From Chryseobacterium sp. (lineage in GTDB: Bacteria > Bacteroidota > Bacteroidia > Flavobacteriales > Weeksellaceae): a stretch of 64,000 nucleotides of DNA. The stretch covers positions 372,001 to 436,000 of the forward strand of contig NZ_JARBTK010000002.1 in assembly GCF_029240215.1 (NCBI RefSeq), given 5' to 3'. A model generated the notes under the pieces. The model did not search any database. It saw nothing but the letters and a program-made list of their open reading frames with translations, and was not told the origin of the DNA. A program made the translations under genes and the position numbers. This document shows, in pieces, positions 60,359 to 64,000 of this stretch (within the stretch, counting starts at the first letter, position 1; every line of letters starts with the position of its first letter).

Positions 60359-62047
60359 ATGACAAATTCTAGAGCGAGAGAAACCACCGAGGCAATTGAA
60401 AGACTTTATATCTCTATGAGACACCTGTTTTACAGAGGATTTTTCAAGCCGGGAGGAGTTTCTGGAGAGAGCATCAGAAGCTTGTTGAAAATCATTAACC
60501 CGGAAATTTACGGTACCATGAATGTTCCAAGCAAATTGGAATTGAATGGTTTGATGTATGTTTTAGACAGACTTCCTGAAGGCATTGAGGAATGTGCTTT
60601 TATTCATTTGACTTCAGATGAGGGTTTTGATAAAGGAAGTTTCGAACCTATTGTTCCCAAAAAGAGAAGAAGAAACTGTTACAGAATCGACGAACATCAG
60701 ATGAATATTGAAGTTCTTTTGGGACGTTCGGAAATCTATGATATTCTTACCCACTTAACCTTCTTATTTATAGAAGCAGATAAAATCAGAAATCTGGCTT
60801 TCATCCAAGATGAAAACTGGAAGCCGACACGCGCTTTCAAAATCATTGAAGAAGTGGTGAAAGGTGAAAAGAAATTCAGCAGAAAAGAAAAAGAAGTTGC
60901 ATTGATTCATTTGTCTTCTTTAATAGGAAGAACTTTTGATGAAACTTTAAATGCTTACAATTCTTTCGGAGACGATGATAACCCGGATCGTCTATTCAAA
61001 ATCATTTATAATCTCGGAAAAGCAAGTCTTGAAGATGCTAAACAAAGCAGAGAAAGAGAAATACATTTCAGTGCTATATTAAAGGAAAGAGTAGGGCATC
61101 ATTATTTTGGTGAAAAATGGGCCAACAAGGTGAAAGAAGTTTTATTTGCAAACGATCTTCACATGCGTCCTCTTCACATTATTTCTGCCAATATGCATTC
61201 GGTGAAAAATATGTTGTATGCCAATGATGCACTGAAGAAAAAGCAAACGAAAGATGTAGATTATAAACTTTACCAGGAGATTTCAAATAAAAAAGATCTT
61301 CGTGATAAAGTTTTAAAATACGCTTTGGAAGAAGGTTTAATTTATATTGACGACAAAAGCGGAAGCAATATCGACGTTCAGATCATTGATTTAAGCAAAA
61401 TTGACCTTAAAAATACACCATTTAGTGCAGCGAAGTTCAAAGGAGATGATGTAGTTCTGGTTTTTGATTATGCATTTGGTGAACAGGCTTTTGAAGTGAT
61501 GGACGAATTATTGAGACCATTTGAGCAAAGAGGTGAAGTCTACATGATGAAGGTTAAATCTGTTTCCATAATGGGGAAAGCAGGTATTTTGAATGGTGGA
61601 AAAGGCGATATCATGATCCCGACTTCTCATATTTTTGAAGGAACTGCAGATAATTATCCTTTCGAAAATGCTTTAAAACTGGAGGATTTTAATGATGATG
61701 AATTACGAGCTTTTGAAGGAACAATGATTACCGTTTTGGGAACTTCACTTCAGAACAGGGATATTCTTTCTTATTTCATGAACACTTCTTGGAAAGCAAT
61801 CGGGCTTGAAATGGAAGGAGCGCATTACCAAAAAGCAATTCAGGTGGCATCAAAAATCAGGCATCATATTGCACCGGATCTTTTTGTTTGTTATGCTTAC
61901 TACGCTTCAGATAATCCTTTGGAAACAGGAAGTACGCTTTCTTCAGGAGGTTTGGGATTGACAGGAGTGAAGCCGACTTATCTGATTACTTTGAAAATTT
62001 TAGAAAAAATTTTTGACAGTGCTGCAAAAGTTGCTGAGAAAAAATAA
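60359..62047 (+). CDS. Conserved Bacteroidota protein with nucleoside-phosphorylase-like C-terminus (DUF6909-like)
   Basis: A 562-residue cytosolic protein. Residues 1-300 are mostly helical, with no family I can name with certainty (possibly DUF6909), beginning MTNSRARETTEAIERLYISM. Residues about 350-560 resemble the AMP nucleosidase/nucleoside phosphorylase fold: IMGKAGILNGGKGDIMIPTS near 402, then EGTADNYPFENAL, GLEMEGAHYQKA (Glu484-Gly487, like the MTAN EMEG motif) and YYASDNPLE (Asp518, where MTAN has its catalytic Asp). Activity on a nucleotide or nucleoside is inference. The ATG at 60359 is chosen because the -7 box lies just upstream. Confidence 0.7.
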   Translation: MTNSRARETTEAIERLYISMRHLFYRGFFKPGGVSGESIRSLLKIINPEIYGTMNVPSKLELNGLMYVLDRLPEGIEECAFIHLTSDEGFDKGSFEPIVPKKRRRNCYRIDEHQMNIEVLLGRSEIYDILTHLTFLFIEADKIRNLAFIQDENWKPTRAFKIIEEVVKGEKKFSRKEKEVALIHLSSLIGRTFDETLNAYNSFGDDDNPDRLFKIIYNLGKASLEDAKQSREREIHFSAILKERVGHHYFGEKWANKVKEVLFANDLHMRPLHIISANMHSVKNMLYANDALKKKQTKDVDYKLYQEISNKKDLRDKVLKYALEEGLIYIDDKSGSNIDVQIIDLSKIDLKNTPFSAAKFKGDDVVLVFDYAFGEQAFEVMDELLRPFEQRGEVYMMKVKSVSIMGKAGILNGGKGDIMIPTSHIFEGTADNYPFENALKLEDFNDDELRAFEGTMITVLGTSLQNRDILSYFMNTSWKAIGLEMEGAHYQKAIQVASKIRHHIAPDLFVCYAYYASDNPLETGSTLSSGGLGLTGVKPTYLITLKILEKIFDSAAKVAEKK

Positions 62048-62072
62048 TCTTTAACTAGCTATAATTTATAAG

Positions 62073-62104
62073 CCTCAAGTGTTTTTGCATTTGAGGTTTT
62101 TTTA
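62073..62104 (+). terminator. Terminator of the phosphorylase-like gene
   Basis: A 9-bp stem (CCTCAAGTG with CATTTGAGG, one G-U pair) followed by seven T. Confidence 0.8.
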
Positions 62105-62120
62105 TTTCTTAAACACGAAT

Positions 62121-62173
62121 ACCACTAATTTTATTTGTATTTAAATTGTGAAAACATTTGTGCGATTAGTGGT
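62121..62173. repeat. Inverted repeat element, third type
   Basis: ACCACTAAT at 62121-62129 and ATTAGTGGT at 62165-62173 are exact reverse complements, with CACGAAT and TGTGCG flanking inside or outside. Single copy in this window. Similar CACGAAT/ATTAGTG intergenic repeats occur in flavobacterial genomes, to my recollection. Confidence 0.55.
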
Positions 62174-62241
62174 TTAAAATAAAATCTGCATCACCAGCAA
62201 AGGCGAAAATTATTATATTTAAATGATTAAAACTAAAAGAA

Positions 62242-62718
62242 ATGAGTTCAGTATCACAATTAGCAAAAAGATTCAGAGAGGTTTTGCTTGACGGACTTTG
62301 GATCGCTAATACCAATTTTAAAGATCAGCTTAAAGACGTAACGTGGGAACAGGCAACAACAAAAATTGCTGATTTAAATACCATCGCAATGCTCACCTTT
62401 CATATTGATTATTACATCGCAGGAATTCTCAATGTTTTTGAAGGAGGTGATTTGGAAATTAAAGATAAATTCAGTTTTGATCTTCCGCCGATTGAATCTC
62501 AGAAGCAATGGGAAGAATTATTAAATAAACTTTGCAACGATTCTGATAAGTTCGCAAACTTATTAGAACAATTACCAGATTCTAAAATGGATGAAGTCTT
62601 TGTTGATGAAAAATACGGAACTTACCAAAGAAATATTGACGGAATGATAGAACATGCTTATTATCATTTGGGACAGATTACTTTGATTAAAAAATTGATT
62701 TTATTTGAACACAAATAG
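62242..62718 (+). CDS. DinB-like four-helix protein
   Basis: A 158-residue cytosolic protein of the DinB/DUF1572-like superfamily, a four-helix bundle that binds a metal through three His. Candidate ligands are the His of MLTFHIDYYIAG near residue 53 and the two of EHAYYHLGQITLIKK near 140. Some relatives are thiol-dependent transferases, but most have no known role. Single gene. Confidence 0.78.
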   Translation: MSSVSQLAKRFREVLLDGLWIANTNFKDQLKDVTWEQATTKIADLNTIAMLTFHIDYYIAGILNVFEGGDLEIKDKFSFDLPPIESQKQWEELLNKLCNDSDKFANLLEQLPDSKMDEVFVDEKYGTYQRNIDGMIEHAYYHLGQITLIKKLILFEHK

Positions 62719-62732
62719 CACAAAATATATTT

Positions 62733-63377
62733 CTACTCAATGCAAACTATTAATTCCGCTACTTTTTTTAGGTCAACACTTTGTAATTCTGGGTTATAAT
62801 TTAACTCGTCAATAATCATAATATCACCAGATTTCATATTGTAAATCTTTTCCTTAATTGATTTATTAAATTCATTTCCATAATTAACCATTGGTTCTTC
62901 ATCATTAATTTTATAACGGAATTTCCCGACCTTTCCTAATTTCATAACAAATTGAGGAATGAAATATTCTATTTTAGAAGTGGAAAGTTCTTCTTTGGAT
63001 AAAGTAATTTTTCCTGTTTTGTTGTTGATACTTGCGAAAGGTTTCCCAATATTTAAAATTCGAAAATCTCTTTTTTCAACTGTTTCCTTACCTTTAACAA
63101 AACTAATAATTTTGATTTGCAATGTATTGCCTGTAACAGGAATAATGGAATATTGATTTTCTTCCTCTTTATAAACGCCGGATCCACTTACCTTAATGCT
63201 ATCCGATTTGGGAACATAAATTCTCAGATGATTTTTTATGCCTCTGTATACAATATTAAGCTCTTCATTTTCTACGATGGATTTATTGCTTGAATCATCT
63301 AATGACGAAATATGTTTTTTTGGTGTGCAACAAGCGCAGACGAAGAAAATAAGGATATAATGAATGAATTTTTTCAA
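62733..63377 (-). CDS. Lipoprotein resembling the GldM C-terminal domain
   Basis: A 214-residue lipoprotein: MKKFIHYILIFFVCAC gives the lipobox Cys near residue 16 or 17. Residues about 40-210 resemble the C-terminal beta domains of GldM (NIVYRGIKNHLRIYVP, KVSGSGVYK, FRILNIGKPFASINNKTGKI, SGDIMIIDELNYNP). Full GldM is a T9SS motor protein of about 500 residues with an inner-membrane helix, and this gene has only the end domain. Role unknown; a link to gliding or secretion is inference. Confidence 0.65.
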   Translation of the reverse strand: MKKFIHYILIFFVCACCTPKKHISSLDDSSNKSIVENEELNIVYRGIKNHLRIYVPKSDSIKVSGSGVYKEEENQYSIIPVTGNTLQIKIISFVKGKETVEKRDFRILNIGKPFASINNKTGKITLSKEELSTSKIEYFIPQFVMKLGKVGKFRYKINDEEPMVNYGNEFNKSIKEKIYNMKSGDIMIIDELNYNPELQSVDLKKVAELIVCIE

Positions 63378-63482
63378 AAGAATAATATATTGTTTTCACT
63401 CAAAGATATAAATTACCACAACCAAATCCCATTTCACCCTCTTTCAAAATTTACTTACCTTTAAAAAAAAATAAAATTTTCA

Positions 63483-64000
63483 ATGAAAAAATCGTTTGCA
63501 ATACTCTTTGCTTTGATCCTTTCACAATTTCATGCGCAGCAAAATGCTTATTATCAGCAGGCTGCCCAATATAAAATGGATATTGACGTCAATGCGGAAA
63601 AATTTACCTACGAAGGAAATCAAACCTTAAATTATTCCAACAACTCACCGGACGAACTCAATGTTGTATATTTTCATTTATACTGGAATGCCTTTAAACC
63701 TAACTCAATGATGGATCAGAGAGTTGCCGGACAAGGGAAAAATGGTGATTCAAGATTGCAGAAAGACGGAATTTCAAGATTGGCATCGATTCCGAAAGAT
63801 GAAGAAGGTGCCCAAAATATTCACTGGATCAAACAAAATGGTAAAAAACTAAAGTTTGAAATTCAGGAAACGGTGATGAAGGTTTATTTAAATGAATCAA
63901 TTAAGCCCAATTCAAAAACTACATTCACCATGGAGTGGGATGCCGTAATACCCCAGCAGATCAGACGTAGCGGAAGAAATAACAAAGAAGGTGTCGATAT
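63483..64000 (+). CDS. M1 family metallopeptidase, N-terminal part (cut by the window end)
   Basis: The frame begins with signal peptide MKKSFAILFALILSQFHA and continues to the window end, about 172 residues. The sequence YKMDIDVNAEKFTYEGNQTL and SPDELNVVYFHLYWNAFKP is the N-terminal beta domain of exported M1 aminopeptidases of Bacteroidota. The catalytic HExxH would lie beyond the window, so activity cannot be checked here. Confidence 0.78.
   Translation, partial: MKKSFAILFALILSQFHAQQNAYYQQAAQYKMDIDVNAEKFTYEGNQTLNYSNNSPDELNVVYFHLYWNAFKPNSMMDQRVAGQGKNGDSRLQKDGISRLASIPKDEEGAQNIHWIKQNGKKLKFEIQETVMKVYLNESIKPNSKTTFTMEWDAVIPQQIRRSGRNNKEGVD

Overview
The window looks like the chromosome of a Chryseobacterium-like member of the Weeksellaceae (Flavobacteriia, Bacteroidota). 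The support is low-GC DNA, many TAnnTTTG -7 promoter boxes with almost no Shine-Dalgarno sites, a GLPGLI-family protein, a type IX secretion sorting domain, a gliding lipoprotein (GldH), an alternative complex III operon and a type III glutamine synthetase. The assignment rests on recognised protein families and sequence style, not on a database search. I saw no phage, transposase, CRISPR array, rRNA or tRNA; most of the window is a core genome.

Layout. 1-4.8 kb: the tail of an unknown gene, a small membrane protein, a Ca2+/H+ antiporter, a group III truncated globin, a Kir-type K+ channel, a cysteine-cluster protein and a DUF1801 protein. 4.8-9.5 kb: gdhA, dprA, a rhomboid protease and a DUF3078 protein. 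9.5-14.2 kb: the suf iron-sulfur operon (sufA, a four-helix-bundle insert, sufB, sufC, sufD). 14.3-20.4 kb: a GLPGLI protein, a zinc metallopeptidase, ribH with a TPR protein, apt and two exported proteins. 20.5-28.9 kb: the actABCDEF operon for alternative complex III, a quinol:electron acceptor oxidoreductase. 29-33.6 kb: a SPOR protein, a polytopic membrane protein, a T9SS cargo protein and SelO. 33.6-37.9 kb: the ricT-gldH-pbp1A operon. 38.2-44.1 kb: a FadL-type porin with an SGNH lipoprotein, prs, rplY and sufS. 44.4-49.8 kb: the heme operon hemA-hemC-(DUF1287-amidase)-hemD-hemE. 50-55.7 kb: mreBCD-mrdA-rodA. 55.8-64 kb: a pentapeptide-repeat protein, a C40 peptidase, glnN, a protein with a nucleoside-phosphorylase-like C-terminus, a DinB-like protein, a GldM-like lipoprotein and the start of an M1 peptidase.

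Themes. Fe-S assembly (suf), tetrapyrrole synthesis (hem) and a multi-heme, multi-Fe-S respiratory complex (act) lie in one stretch. Cell-wall synthesis and turnover is the second theme: the elongasome operon, PBP1A, an amidase, a DUF1287 protein and a C40 peptidase. Nitrogen assimilation is represented by gdhA and glnN.

The most interesting signals lie between genes. A four-helix-bundle gene inside the suf operon is flanked by near-complementary arms like those of rRNA intervening sequences. Four dispersed palindromic elements share arm changes that keep pairing intact. Two copies of a second intergenic element flank unrelated genes. Two genes (globin and selO) have a -7 box only 4 nt from the start codon, which suggests leaderless mRNAs.
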